DNA of 64,000 bases, taken from the NCBI RefSeq assembly GCF_029167645.1, contig NZ_CP119147.1:2108001-2172000 (forward strand), read 5' to 3'. Of this stretch, positions 8,611 through 18,250 are shown one piece after another (position 1 is the first letter of the stretch; the number at the start of each line of letters is the position of its first letter). The stretch is from Streptomyces sp. AM 2-1-1. GTDB lineage: Bacteria; Actinomycetota; Actinomycetes; Streptomycetales; Streptomycetaceae. The translations under genes were made by a program, and so were the position numbers. The notes beneath the pieces are model-generated. The model had not been told where the DNA came from. It was given only the letters and a program-made list of their open reading frames with translations, and did not search any database.

Positions 8611-8668
8611 GTACGGGTCCCGGACCGGGCGTGTACGAGTCCCTGACCGGAGCACGTACGGGACTGGG
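8611..8668. repeat. Three imperfect direct repeats upstream of dctA
   Basis: Copies begin GTACGGGTCCCGGACCGG at 8611, GTACGAGTCCCTGACCGG at 8633 and GTACGGGACTGGG at 8656, that is, every 22-23 bp (two helical turns). They lie 34-91 bp upstream of the dctA start codon. This geometry suits a dimeric activator such as the response regulator at 12244. Confidence 0.5.
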
Positions 8669-8845
8669 TGTCGGGGCGCGTACCGGCCCCCGTCCTCGGG
8701 GGTCCCGGTGACTATCCGCCGAGCGGTGACGCGGGTCACCCTTGCGTGCATATCGTTCACGCGCAGTCCCGCGCGAGCCCGTCGTCCGCGGCCACCCCCC
8801 GTCGGGCCGGCGGAAAACCTCTCGCCGCGCGGGGGGCCGCGTCGT

Positions 8846-8851
8846 TAGCAT
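8846..8851 (+). promoter_or_regulatory. -10 box (TAGCAT) for leaderless GNAT gene
   Basis: TAGCAT ends 6 nt before the ATG at 8858, which is the expected transcription start. Confidence 0.5.
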
Positions 8852-8857
8852 CCGCCC

Positions 8858-9499
8858 ATGACCGATACCGGAGCAGGGACGGGAAAGGCTGCGGCCGCAC
8901 CGGAGTCCGCGGACACCGAGGACACCGAGCCGCCCCGCACGGTCTGTTGGCAGGGCCGGGGCATCACCTTCGCCCCGCTCGACCTCCACGACGCGGAGTT
9001 GATCCATGCCTGGCGCTCCGATCCCGTCATCGCCCGCGAGGTGGGGACGTGGCCGCGTTCGCCGTCAGCGGTGCGCGGGCGCATCGAGCGCGACCTGGAC
9101 GACGGCGATCGCGACGACTTCCTCGTCCTGCTCCCCGACGGCACTCCCCTCGGCCACATCGCCCTGACGGAGCAGAACATCGTCGACGGCTCCGCCGCGA
9201 TCATGCTGATGCTGGCTCCCGCCCACCGTGGCCAGGGGTACGGCACCGCCGCCGTGGACGCCCTCGTCGACCTCGCCTTCGGCGAGATGCCGATGTACCG
9301 GGTCGAGGCCGAGACGCACACCACGAACACCGCGGCCCAGGGCGTCCTGGCCAAGGCCGGATTCGTCCGGGAAGGGGTGCGCCGCTCGGCCTGTCTGCAC
9401 CATGGCCGTCGGCACGACCTCGGGGTGCACGCGCTGCTCCGGGCGGAGTGGGAGGCGCTCGACCGGCCCCGGTCCTGGGACCTCCCGGGCACCGGCTGA
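8858..9499 (+). CDS. GNAT family N-acetyltransferase
   Basis: A 213-residue acetyltransferase of the RimJ/RimL-like branch. A disordered acidic leader (about 30 residues) is followed by the GNAT core. Motif A is AHRGQGYGTAAVDALVDLAF (acetyl-CoA pyrophosphate loop Q/R-G-x-G), then VEAETHTTNTAAQGVLAKAGF, the conserved N-x-x-(S/A) region used by protein- and aminoglycoside-type GNATs, and FVREGVRRSA. The acceptor substrate is not predictable. The gene stands alone, divergent from dctA, with a leaderless-type promoter. Confidence 0.88.
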   Translation: MTDTGAGTGKAAAAPESADTEDTEPPRTVCWQGRGITFAPLDLHDAELIHAWRSDPVIAREVGTWPRSPSAVRGRIERDLDDGDRDDFLVLLPDGTPLGHIALTEQNIVDGSAAIMLMLAPAHRGQGYGTAAVDALVDLAFGEMPMYRVEAETHTTNTAAQGVLAKAGFVREGVRRSACLHHGRRHDLGVHALLRAEWEALDRPRSWDLPGTG

Positions 9500-9502
9500 G
9501 CC

Positions 9503-9601
9503 GACCGGTCGAAGAGCTACGGGCACTCCGCCGACCGCCGAGTCGTCATCGACGCCGACACCCGCCTCGTCGTGGGCGGCCGGCAGCCCGGGCATGACCC
9601 G
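9503..9601 (+). pseudogene. IS5/IS4-type transposase fragment
   Basis: Reading from 9503, the frame gives SYGHSADRRVVIDADTRLVV followed by GGRQPGHD. This closely resembles the stretch around the second catalytic strand of streptomycete IS5-group DDE transposases (known pattern: VIDADTRLVV then VGRPLPGNRND). Only about 30 codons remain; there is no start, no flanking inverted repeats and no downstream DDE residues. It begins 4 bp after the GNAT stop, so an old insertion or recombination occurred directly downstream of that gene. Confidence 0.5.
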
Positions 9602-9804
9602 CTCACGGGTGGCTCTGCCTGTCGGCCGGCCCGGAAGAGGTCTCCGGCGGCGATACACCCGGAGGCAGCGGCCTGCTCAGGGGTCGCACCGCACGACGAG
9701 GCGCACATGGCCGTCACCGTGCTGTTCGGCGAGTGCGGTCATGGCTTCCCGGACGGGTCGCCACGAGCCGGTTCCGGTAAGGACGTGGTCACGGGGAACC
9801 CGGG
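9602..9804. other. Intergenic, no intact gene
   Basis: This completes the 305-bp gap after the GNAT gene. On the minus strand 9677-9800 reads as an open C-terminal fragment ending HVRLVVRCDP and a stop, which loosely resembles the end of a dehydrogenase, but no family motif is left. I see no promoter or terminator that I would defend. Confidence 0.3.
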
Positions 9805-10332
9805 TCAGTCGAAGAGGGCGACGAGTCCGTTCACCCAGATGGCGAGGAACACGAGGGCCGCCACCAGGCAGCCGACGCCTGCCACCGCGCCGCCGACCGT
9901 CCACGGCCCGGAGGGCGCCTCGCTCTCCCCTTCCAGGCCGCCCAGGTAGGAAGTGGGGTCGTCCCAGTGGACGGCGTGCCCCAGCTTCCCGGCGCAGGCG
10001 GTCCGCACCGCGACCAACTGCCCCTCCGCGAAGGTGGTGCCGGCCCCCGCCTCGGGGCCGCGCCAAGCGAGGGCTTTCATCCGCCCCCCGGGAGAGCCGT
10101 ACCGGGTCTCGAAGGCAGCAGTCTCGTCGGCACTCCGGTCCTCTTCGAGGTACATCCACCGTCCGGCCTCGGCGGCGTCTCCGTGGAGCCGGTACACCTC
10201 GGCCAGACGACGGCGGAGTGTCAGGTCGTGCGGGAAGGACGAGATGAGACCACGCAGGCGCTGGCGGGCGGCGGGAACCCGGCCGGCAGCCAGGTCCGCG
10301 TCGACTCGGGCGAGTGTCTCGGTCAGGGGCAT
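9805..10332 (-). CDS. DUF6584 family protein
   Basis: A 175-residue protein of unknown function common in streptomycetes. Residues 1-60 form TPR-like helices (ETLARVDADLAAGR, RLRGLISSFPHDLTLRRRLAEVYRLHGD). A middle region may pack on them, and the last about 25 residues form one membrane segment (VGCLVAALVFLAIWVNGLVAL), so it is probably a C-terminally anchored protein facing the cytoplasm. The start at 10332 was preferred over an ATG six codons upstream because MPLTETLARVD matches the usual beginning of the family. No function is known. Confidence 0.75.
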   Translation of the reverse strand: MPLTETLARVDADLAAGRVPAARQRLRGLISSFPHDLTLRRRLAEVYRLHGDAAEAGRWMYLEEDRSADETAAFETRYGSPGGRMKALAWRGPEAGAGTTFAEGQLVAVRTACAGKLGHAVHWDDPTSYLGGLEGESEAPSGPWTVGGAVAGVGCLVAALVFLAIWVNGLVALFD

Positions 10333-10464
10333 GGACGCATGATCGTCCACCGCACGGACCTACGTCGACCTGGTTTTACCGCTCAGCGCTGCTCGCTCGC
10401 CACGGCAGGGGCCGGGCCACGCCGAGGCCGGGACACCGCCGGGCAGGCGCCGGCTCTCAACCGT

Positions 10465-10499
10465 GCCCGATTCCCCGCAGCGGCCCGATTCCCCGCAGC
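10465..10499. repeat. Perfect 17-bp tandem direct repeat upstream of the sensor kinase
   Basis: GCCCGATTCCCCGCAGC occurs at 10465-10481 and again at 10483-10499, with an 18-bp period, 66-100 bp upstream of the kinase start codon. It may be a regulator site or simple slippage. Confidence 0.6.
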
Positions 10500-10564
10500 C
10501 GGCCCGGATCGTGGTTACCACCCGTGATCGCACCCTTCTGCGCGCCAGGGGCACACTGTCCGCC

Positions 10565-12247
10565 ATGCCTACCTTCCGTCCCCGCAGCCTGGCCGGCCAG
10601 CTGTTCGCCATGCAGGTCGTGCTGATCGCCGCCGTGGTCGTCGGCGGGGCGTTCTTCGCGTACGTCTCCGGCTCCGCACGGGCCGAGGAGACGGCGCGGC
10701 GGCAGGTGCGGGCTGCGGCGGTGGCGGTCGCCGACTCGCCCTCCGTACGCGAGGCGATCCGTACCCCGGACCCGTCCGCCTTGTTGCAGCCCTACGCGGA
10801 GCGGGTGCGCGCGGACACCGGCATCGCGTTCGTGACGATCATGAGCCCGCAGCGGGTCCGCTGGACGCATCCGGACCCGACGCGCATCGGCGAGACCTTC
10901 CTCGGCCACACCGCGCGGGCGCTGGAGGGCGAGACCTTCGAGGAGACGTACACCGGCACGCTCGGTCCGTCGATCCGCGTGGTCACCCCGGTCCGCGACG
11001 GGGGCCGGATCACCGGGCTGGTCAGCGCGGGTATCACGGTGGAGCGGGTCTCCACCCGGGTGCGGGAGCAGTTGGGGGCGCTGGCCTTGGCCGCGGCCGG
11101 TGCGCTGGCCCTCGGCGGCCTCGGTACGTACGTGGTCAACGCCCGGCTGCGCCGCCACACGCACGGGATGAACGCGGCGGAGCTGAGCCGGATGCACGAC
11201 TACCACCAGGCAGCGCTGCACGCGGTGCGGGAAGGGCTGCTGATGCTGGACGGGCAGCGGAGACTCGCTCTGATCAACGACGCGGGCCGGGAGCTGCTCG
11301 GGCTGGGCCCCGACGCGGTGGGGCGGAAGGCGGACGCGCTGGAGTTGCCGCCGTCGCTGACCGGGGCCCTGCTGGCGTCCGAGCCGCGCGTGGACGAGGT
11401 GCACCTGACGGCGGACCGGGTGATCGTGCTCAACTCCCGCCCCGTGGTGGGCGGGGAGCGGCGGGGCACGGTGGTGACGCTGCGGGACCACACCGAACTG
11501 CAGTCCCTTTCAGGCGAGTTGGACTCGGAGCGCGGTTTCTCGCAGGCGTTGCGCGCGCAGGCCCACGAGGCGGCGAACCGGCTGCACACGGTGGTGTCGC
11601 TCATCGAGCTGGGCCGTGCCGAGGAGGCGGTGGGCTTCGCGACCGCCGAGCTGGAGCTGGCTCAGGCCCTGACCGACCAGGTGGTGGGCGCGGTCGCCGA
11701 ACCGGTGCTCGCGGCTCTGCTGCTGGGCAAGGCGGCCCAGGCCCACGAGCGCGGGGTGGAGCTGGTCCTGGCCGGGGACAGCCGGATCGACGACGGGGTG
11801 CTGCCGGACACCCTCGCCCAGCGGGACCTGGTCACCGTGCTGGGCAATCTGATCGACAACGCGACGGACGCGGCGGTCGAAGACCCCGGCGGACCGCCCG
11901 GTACGGCCCCGCCCGGCACAGCACCGCCGGGCCGCCGCCCCCGGGTCACGGTCACCGCGCTCGCCGAGGCGGGTGAGCTGCTCCTGGCGGTGGCGGACAA
12001 CGGTCCCGGCGTCGGGCGCGAGGACGCCGACGCCGTCTTCCGCACCGGCTGGTCGACGCACGGCGCCGGCCGGGGCCTCGGACTCGCGCTGGTCCGCCAG
12101 ACCGTGCGCCGCAACGGCGGATCGGTGGAGCTGGGGCGGGGTCCGGACGGCGGCGCGGTGTTCTCCGTACGCCTGCCGATCGGCGACCAGGACGATCACG
12201 GCGACCGGCGGGCCGGCACCGCGGGCCGGACGGGAGCGCGCGCGTGA
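10565..12247 (+). CDS. CitA/DcuS-type sensor histidine kinase
   Basis: A 560-residue membrane sensor kinase for di/tricarboxylates. TM1 is about residues 14-33. The extracytoplasmic PAS-like sensor (34-170) has the ligand motif RWTHPDPTRIG near 99-109, diagnostic of the CitA/DcuS family. TM2 is about 170-191, then a cytoplasmic PAS, and a dimerisation helix with the phospho-acceptor His334 in RAQAHEAANRLH. The C-terminal ATPase domain shows LIDNATDAA, DNGPGV and GRGLGLALV. The ATG at 10565 was chosen because the hydrophobic segment starts shortly after. It overlaps the response regulator by 4 nt and probably senses the substrate carried by DctA. Confidence 0.9.
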   Translation: MPTFRPRSLAGQLFAMQVVLIAAVVVGGAFFAYVSGSARAEETARRQVRAAAVAVADSPSVREAIRTPDPSALLQPYAERVRADTGIAFVTIMSPQRVRWTHPDPTRIGETFLGHTARALEGETFEETYTGTLGPSIRVVTPVRDGGRITGLVSAGITVERVSTRVREQLGALALAAAGALALGGLGTYVVNARLRRHTHGMNAAELSRMHDYHQAALHAVREGLLMLDGQRRLALINDAGRELLGLGPDAVGRKADALELPPSLTGALLASEPRVDEVHLTADRVIVLNSRPVVGGERRGTVVTLRDHTELQSLSGELDSERGFSQALRAQAHEAANRLHTVVSLIELGRAEEAVGFATAELELAQALTDQVVGAVAEPVLAALLLGKAAQAHERGVELVLAGDSRIDDGVLPDTLAQRDLVTVLGNLIDNATDAAVEDPGGPPGTAPPGTAPPGRRPRVTVTALAEAGELLLAVADNGPGVGREDADAVFRTGWSTHGAGRGLGLALVRQTVRRNGGSVELGRGPDGGAVFSVRLPIGDQDDHGDRRAGTAGRTGARA

Positions 12248-12918
12248 TCCGGGTCCTGGTGGTGGAGGACGATCCGGTGGCCGCCGACGCCCACCGGATG
12301 TACGTCGCGCGGGTGCCGGGTTTCGAGGTGGCGGCGGTGGCACACACCCGGGCGGAGGCGGTACGGGCGCTGGACCGGGAGCGCGTCGATCTGCTCCTGC
12401 TCGACCTGTACCTCCCCGACGGCCACGGGCTCCACCTGCTGCGCGCGCTCCGGGCGGCGGGGCACGGCGCGGACGTGATCGCGGTGACCTCGGCCCGTGA
12501 CCTCGCGGTGGTGCGGGAAGGGGTCTCGCTGGGGGTCGTGCAGTACGTACTGAAGCCGTTCACCTACCCGACGCTCCGGGACCGGCTGGTGCGGTACGCG
12601 GAGTTCCGGGCGGCGGCCGGGGAGGCGAGCGGCCAGGAGGAGGTGGACCGGGCGCTCGGGGTGCTGCGCGCCCCGCACCCGGCCACGCTGCCGAAAGGGC
12701 TGAGCGCGCCGACGCTGGAGGTGGTGACCCGCGAGCTGCGCGGCGCGCCGGACGGGGTGACCGCGGCGGCCGCCGGTGAGGCCGTGGGCATCTCCCGGAT
12801 CACGGCGCGCCGGTACCTCGAACACCTCGTCGACCTCGGCCGCGCCGCTCGCCGCCCGCACTACGGCCAGGTGGGAAGGCCGGAACTGCACTACCGGTGG
12901 GTGCCGGAGACGCGTTGA
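12244..12918 (+). CDS. CitB/DcuR-type response regulator
   Basis: A 224-residue response regulator partnered with the upstream kinase through a GTGA start/stop overlap. The receiver domain has the acidic pair EDD at 8-10, the phospho-acceptor Asp54 in LLLLDLYLPDG and Lys in VLKPF. The C-terminal domain has a helix-turn-helix around AAAGEAVGISRITARRYLEHLV, as in CitB/DpiA/DcuR. It should activate carboxylate uptake or metabolism, dctA being the obvious neighbour target. The gene converges on pfkA, from which a strong hairpin separates it. Confidence 0.9.
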   Translation: MIRVLVVEDDPVAADAHRMYVARVPGFEVAAVAHTRAEAVRALDRERVDLLLLDLYLPDGHGLHLLRALRAAGHGADVIAVTSARDLAVVREGVSLGVVQYVLKPFTYPTLRDRLVRYAEFRAAAGEASGQEEVDRALGVLRAPHPATLPKGLSAPTLEVVTRELRGAPDGVTAAAAGEAVGISRITARRYLEHLVDLGRAARRPHYGQVGRPELHYRWVPETR

Positions 12919-13158
12919 GCGGCGGGCGGGGCCGTGCGGGCCCGGCGCGGCAGGGGCCCGTGTCACATTCTCCGCCGGACCGCCCGGTCGAAGGGGTGTA
13001 CGCACCGGAGGGTGCGCGCGTCGACGAGCGGCCGAGGAGCCCGTACGACTACCGGCCGGGCCGGTCCGGTCGACGGGCCCGGGCCCGTCGGCCGACGCGG
13101 AGCGAAGGAGCCGCAGCCGTGCGGCGGTGCGCGACCGCGGCGAGCCCCGGGGCCGAAG

Positions 13159-13196
13159 GGCTGTTCCGCCTTCCCTCACGGGACGGCGGAACAGCC
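13159..13196. terminator. Bidirectional hairpin terminator between response regulator and pfkA
   Basis: Perfect 12-bp arms GGCTGTTCCGCC (13159-13170) and GGCGGAACAGCC (13185-13196) flank a 14-nt loop between two convergent genes. It can serve both directions. Confidence 0.75.
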
Positions 13197-13212
13197 TGCC
13201 GGGGGCGTCCGA

Positions 13213-13283
13213 GAAGCGGACACGCGAGAAGCGCACCTCGTACGAAGCGCACCTTCGCACGAAGCGCACCATCGCCCGAAGCG
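13213..13283. repeat. Degenerate 15-17-bp tandem repeat (GAAGCGCACC core)
   Basis: Units start at 13213, 13228, 13244, 13261 and 13278. The core GAAGCGCACC is identical in units 2-4 and altered in the outer two. It lies just downstream of pfkA; function unknown. Confidence 0.55.
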
Positions 13284-13322
13284 CCCGGAACCGTGGCCGT
13301 GGCCCGGGTCGGACGCGACGCC

Positions 13323-14348
13323 CTAGAACACCGACTCGGCCTCGAACATCCGGTCCGCCGGTACGGTCTTCAGCTGCGTCACCGCGTCGGCGAGCGGCAC
13401 CATCTCGACGGCGGTCCCGCGCAGGGCGGTCATGTTGCCGAACTCGCCGCGGTGGACGGCCTCCACCGCGTGCCAGCCGAAGCGGGTCGCGAGGACGCGG
13501 TCGTAAGCGGTGGGGGTGCCGCCCCGCTGGACGTGGCCGAGGATGACCGGGCGGGCCTCTTTGCCCAGGCGGCGCTCCAGCTCGACGGCGAGGCGGTTGC
13601 CGATGCCCTGGAAGCGCTCGTGGCCGAACTGGTCGATCTCGCCCTTGGCGTACGTCATCGAGCCCTCGGCCGGGTGCGCGCCCTCGGCGACGCAGATGAC
13701 GGCGAACTTCTTGCCGCGCGCGAAGCGCTCCTCGACCATCTTGACCAGGTCGTCGACCTGGAAGGGCCGCTCGGGCAGGCAGATGCCGTGCGCGCCGCCG
13801 CCCATGCCGGACTCCAGGGCGATCCACCCGGCGTGACGGCCCATCACCTCGACGACCATGACGCGCTGGTGGGACTCGGCAGTGGTCTTGAGGCGGTCTA
13901 TCGCCTCCGTCGCCACGCCCACGGCGGTGTCGAAACCGAAAGTGCGGTCGGTGGCGGAGATGTCGTTGTCGATGGTCTTCGGGACGCCGACGACGGGCAT
14001 GCCGGCCTCGGAGAGCATCCGGGCCGCCGTCAGGGTGCCCTCGCCGCCGATGGGGATGAGGGCGTCTATGCCGTAACGGCGGGACAGCTCCTCGCAGTTC
14101 TCGGCGGCTTCGCGGAGCCGGTCGCGCTCCAGGCGCGCGGAGCCGAGGATGGTGCCGCCCCGGGCCAGGATGCCGCTGACGGCGTTGAGGTCCAGGGGCC
14201 GGTAGTGGCCGTCCAGGAGGCCCTTGAAGCCGTCCTCGAAGCCGATGACCTCGTCGCCGTGCCCTACTACGGCGCGGTGCACGACCGAACGGATCACTGC
14301 GTTCAGGCCGGGGCAGTCGCCGCCTGCGGTGAGAATTCCGATGCGCAT
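13323..14348 (-). CDS. pfkA: ATP-dependent 6-phosphofructokinase
   Basis: A 341-residue PFK that phosphorylates fructose 6-phosphate in glycolysis. It opens MRIGILTAGGDCPGLNAVIR. Residues numbered as in E. coli PfkA are Gly104 in GGEGT, which accepts the ATP alpha-phosphate (PPi enzymes carry Asp), and Lys124 in PKTIDND, normally a PPi-enzyme feature. The Gly104/Lys124 combination is that of actinobacterial ATP-PFKs related to the Amycolatopsis PPi enzyme. The ATG follows AGGAG. It is transcribed away from pta–ackA–pyk, as in S. coelicolor (SCO5426, from memory). Confidence 0.95.
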   Translation of the reverse strand: MRIGILTAGGDCPGLNAVIRSVVHRAVVGHGDEVIGFEDGFKGLLDGHYRPLDLNAVSGILARGGTILGSARLERDRLREAAENCEELSRRYGIDALIPIGGEGTLTAARMLSEAGMPVVGVPKTIDNDISATDRTFGFDTAVGVATEAIDRLKTTAESHQRVMVVEVMGRHAGWIALESGMGGGAHGICLPERPFQVDDLVKMVEERFARGKKFAVICVAEGAHPAEGSMTYAKGEIDQFGHERFQGIGNRLAVELERRLGKEARPVILGHVQRGGTPTAYDRVLATRFGWHAVEAVHRGEFGNMTALRGTAVEMVPLADAVTQLKTVPADRMFEAESVF

Positions 14349-14755
14349 CGTGCTGTTTCTCCTGCTCGCTAGTACCGGGCTGTTCGGGGACGTGAAGACC
14401 GGCCCCCGCGCCGTGAGCCGTCCCGATTCTCCCACGGCAGGGGTACACCTCGCGCTTCCAGCCTCTCCGGCGCACGAACACGGGACGAAGTTCCGGGCAA
14501 CAGGGCCGGAAGCCGTCCGCGGTGCAACGTTACGTGGGGCCTCATGGCGGTCGGGGGACCGGGGCGGGAAGGGGGGCCCGCCCCGCGCACGGGGGCGTGG
14601 GCGGCTTCCCGGGGCCGTGCGGGGGAAGGGGTCTCCGGCGGGCGGCCCGGCGGCCCCCGCAGGTATCGTCAAAAGCGATGCAAGCCAATGCCACCCCTAC
14701 CGGGATATCACCGCCCCAATCGGGCGGACAGCCGCACCAGGACGGGAGAGCACGC
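14349..14755. other. Divergent regulatory region between pfkA and pta
   Basis: This 407-bp region contains no credible gene. On the pfkA side AGGAG lies 7 nt from its ATG. On the pta side a possible -10, TATCGT at 14664-14669, would give an untranslated leader of about 80 nt. No strong operator palindrome was seen. Confidence 0.4.
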
Positions 14756-16828
14756 GTGACGCGCAGCGTGTACGTGACCGGGATCGACCGGGGAGACGGC
14801 CGTCAGGTCGTCGAACTGGGGGTCATGGAACTACTGACCCGGCAGGTGGACCGCGTCGGTGTGTTCCGCCCGCTGGTCCACGACGGTCCCGACCGGCTGT
14901 TCGAGTTGCTGCGCGCCCGCTACCGGCTCTCCCAGAGTCCGGAGACCGTCCACGGCCTCGACTACCACGAGGCGTCGGCGATCCAGGCGGAGAAGGGTAC
15001 CGACGAACTCGTCACCCGGCTCGTCGAGCGTTTCCACCAGGTCTCGCGCGCCTACGAGGTGGTGCTGGTGCTCGGCAGCGACTACGCCGGCACCCAGCTC
15101 CCCGACGAGCTGGCGCTCAACGCCCGTCTCGCCAACGAGTTCGGGGCCTTGGTCATCGCGGTGGTCGGCGGGAAGGACCAGCCCGCCGAGTCGGTGCGGG
15201 CCGAGACCCGCAACGCGTACCGCGCCTACGCCGGGCTCGGCTGCGACGTGCTGGCGATGGTGGTGAACCGGGTGGCGCCCGAGGACCGGGACGCCCTCGC
15301 CGAGCGGATCGCGGAGCGGCTGCCGGTCCCGGTGTACGTCCTGCCCGACGAGCCGGCCCTCGCGGCGCCCACCGTCGCGCAGGTCACCGCCGCGCTGGGC
15401 GGCACCGTGCTGCTCGGCGACGACGCCGGGCTGGCGCGGGACGCGCTGGACTTCGTCTTCGGCGGCGCGATGCTGCCGAGGTTCCTCAAGGCGCTGACGC
15501 CGGGTTGCATGGTGGTCACCCCCGGCGACCGGGCCGACCTGGTGGTGGGTTCGCTCGCCGCGCACAGCGCCGGCACCCCGCCCATCGCGGGCGTGCTGCT
15601 GACGCTGGACGAGCGCCCCGGCGAGGAGATCCTGCAGTTGGCGGCCCGGCTGGCACCCGGCACCCCGGTGGTCTCGGTGCCGGGTGGTTCCTTCCCCACC
15701 GCCGGTGAACTCTTCGCACTCGAAGGCAAGTTGAACGCGGCCACGCCCCGCAAGGCGGAGACCGCGCTCGGTCTGTTCGAGCGGCACGTGGACACCGCCG
15801 CACTGCTGGAGCGGGTCTCGGTGGCCCGTACCGGGCGCGTGACGCCGATGATGTTCGAGCACGACCTGCTGGAGCAGGCGCGCGCCGACCGCCGCCGGGT
15901 GGTGCTGCCGGAGGGTTCCGAGGAGCGCGTGCTGCGCGCCGCCGACGTGCTGCTCCGCCGGGACGTGTGCGACCTGACCCTCCTCGGCGACGTGGACCTG
16001 ATCCGCAAGAAGGCGGCCGACCTCGGCATCGACCTCGCGGACACCCAGATCATCGACCCGCAGAACTCCGAGCTCCGGCAGGCGTTCGCGGAACGGTACG
16101 CACAGCTGCGCGCCCACCGGGGGGTGACGGTGGAGCTGGCGTACGACGTCGTCTCCGACGTCAACTACTTCGGCACGCTGATGGTCCAGGAAGGCCTGGC
16201 GCACGGCATGGTCTCCGGTTCCGTGCACTCCACGGCGGCGACCATCCGCCCCGCCTTCGAGATCATCAAGACGAAGCCGGACGCCCGCATCGTCTCCTCG
16301 GTCTTCTTCATGTGCCTCGCCGACAAGGTGCTGGTGTACGGCGACTGCGCGGTCAACCCGGATCCGGACGCCGAGCAGCTCTCGGACATCGCCGTGCAGT
16401 CGGCCGCGACCGCGGCCCGCTTCGGCGTGGACCCGCGGATCGCGATGCTGTCGTACTCCACCGGGACCTCCGGCTCCGGCGCGGACGTCGAGAAGGTGCG
16501 GGAGGCGACGGAGCGGGTCCGCTCGGCGCGGCCCGACCTGCTCATCGACGGGCCGATCCAGTACGACGCGGCGGTCGAGCCGACCGTGGCGGCGACGAAG
16601 ATGCCCGAGTCGCCGGTGGCCGGGCAGGCTACGGTGCTGATCTTCCCGGACCTCAACACCGGCAACAACACCTACAAGGCCGTGCAGCGCTCGGCGGGCG
16701 CGGTCGCGGTGGGCCCGGTGCTCCAGGGGCTGCGCAAGCCGGTCAACGACCTGTCGCGCGGCGCACTGGTGCAGGACATCGTCAACACCGTGGCCATCAC
16801 GGCGATCCAGGCGCAGGGCGAGGAGTGA
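14756..16828 (+). CDS. pta: Phosphate acetyltransferase
   Basis: A 690-residue enzyme interconverting acetyl-CoA and acetyl phosphate. The N-terminal third is a dethiobiotin-synthetase-like P-loop domain (VYVTGIDRGDGRQVVELG), the middle is the DRTGG domain, and the C-terminal about 330 residues form the catalytic PTA domain (VLPEGSEERVLRAADVL, SYSTGTSGSGADV, GNNTYKAVQRSAGA). The length is that of the long, regulated Pta class. The GTG at 14756 follows GGGAGAG and gives the family N-terminus; an in-frame ATG at 14690 is possible but less likely. The ackA gene follows 5 bp downstream in the same operon. Confidence 0.95.
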   Translation: MTRSVYVTGIDRGDGRQVVELGVMELLTRQVDRVGVFRPLVHDGPDRLFELLRARYRLSQSPETVHGLDYHEASAIQAEKGTDELVTRLVERFHQVSRAYEVVLVLGSDYAGTQLPDELALNARLANEFGALVIAVVGGKDQPAESVRAETRNAYRAYAGLGCDVLAMVVNRVAPEDRDALAERIAERLPVPVYVLPDEPALAAPTVAQVTAALGGTVLLGDDAGLARDALDFVFGGAMLPRFLKALTPGCMVVTPGDRADLVVGSLAAHSAGTPPIAGVLLTLDERPGEEILQLAARLAPGTPVVSVPGGSFPTAGELFALEGKLNAATPRKAETALGLFERHVDTAALLERVSVARTGRVTPMMFEHDLLEQARADRRRVVLPEGSEERVLRAADVLLRRDVCDLTLLGDVDLIRKKAADLGIDLADTQIIDPQNSELRQAFAERYAQLRAHRGVTVELAYDVVSDVNYFGTLMVQEGLAHGMVSGSVHSTAATIRPAFEIIKTKPDARIVSSVFFMCLADKVLVYGDCAVNPDPDAEQLSDIAVQSAATAARFGVDPRIAMLSYSTGTSGSGADVEKVREATERVRSARPDLLIDGPIQYDAAVEPTVAATKMPESPVAGQATVLIFPDLNTGNNTYKAVQRSAGAVAVGPVLQGLRKPVNDLSRGALVQDIVNTVAITAIQAQGEE

Positions 16829-16833
16829 CCCGC

Positions 16834-18162
<1,329 letters not shown>

Positions 18163-18210
18163 AGGCCCACAACTGAGCACCCCCACGCCCCTTTGTACTT
18201 TCCACCAGAC

Positions 18211-18243
18211 GGAATATTCCGCAGTGAAACAAACCGATAGGAT
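18211..18243 (+). promoter_or_regulatory. Putative pyk promoter with 10-bp palindrome
   Basis: GGAATATTCC, a perfect palindrome, lies at 18211-18220 at the position of a -35 region. TAGGAT at 18238-18243 ends 7 nt before the pyk ATG, so the transcript is probably leaderless. The AT-rich palindrome stands out in this GC-rich sequence and may be an operator. Confidence 0.45.
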
Positions 18244-18250
18244 CCGCCCC

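Larger units (their letters stand above)
12919..13322. other. 404-bp intergenic region between convergent genes
   Basis: No coding potential is convincing. The region holds the terminator at 13159-13196 and a run of five GAAGCG units at 13213-13283 spaced 15-17 bp, three of them the identical 10-mer GAAGCGCACC. Confidence 0.6.

Noticed and set aside
9677..9806. Possible dehydrogenase C-terminal fragment (…HVRLVVRCDP)
   Set aside because: Only about 40 residues, no diagnostic motif and no upstream part; not enough to call a pseudogene.
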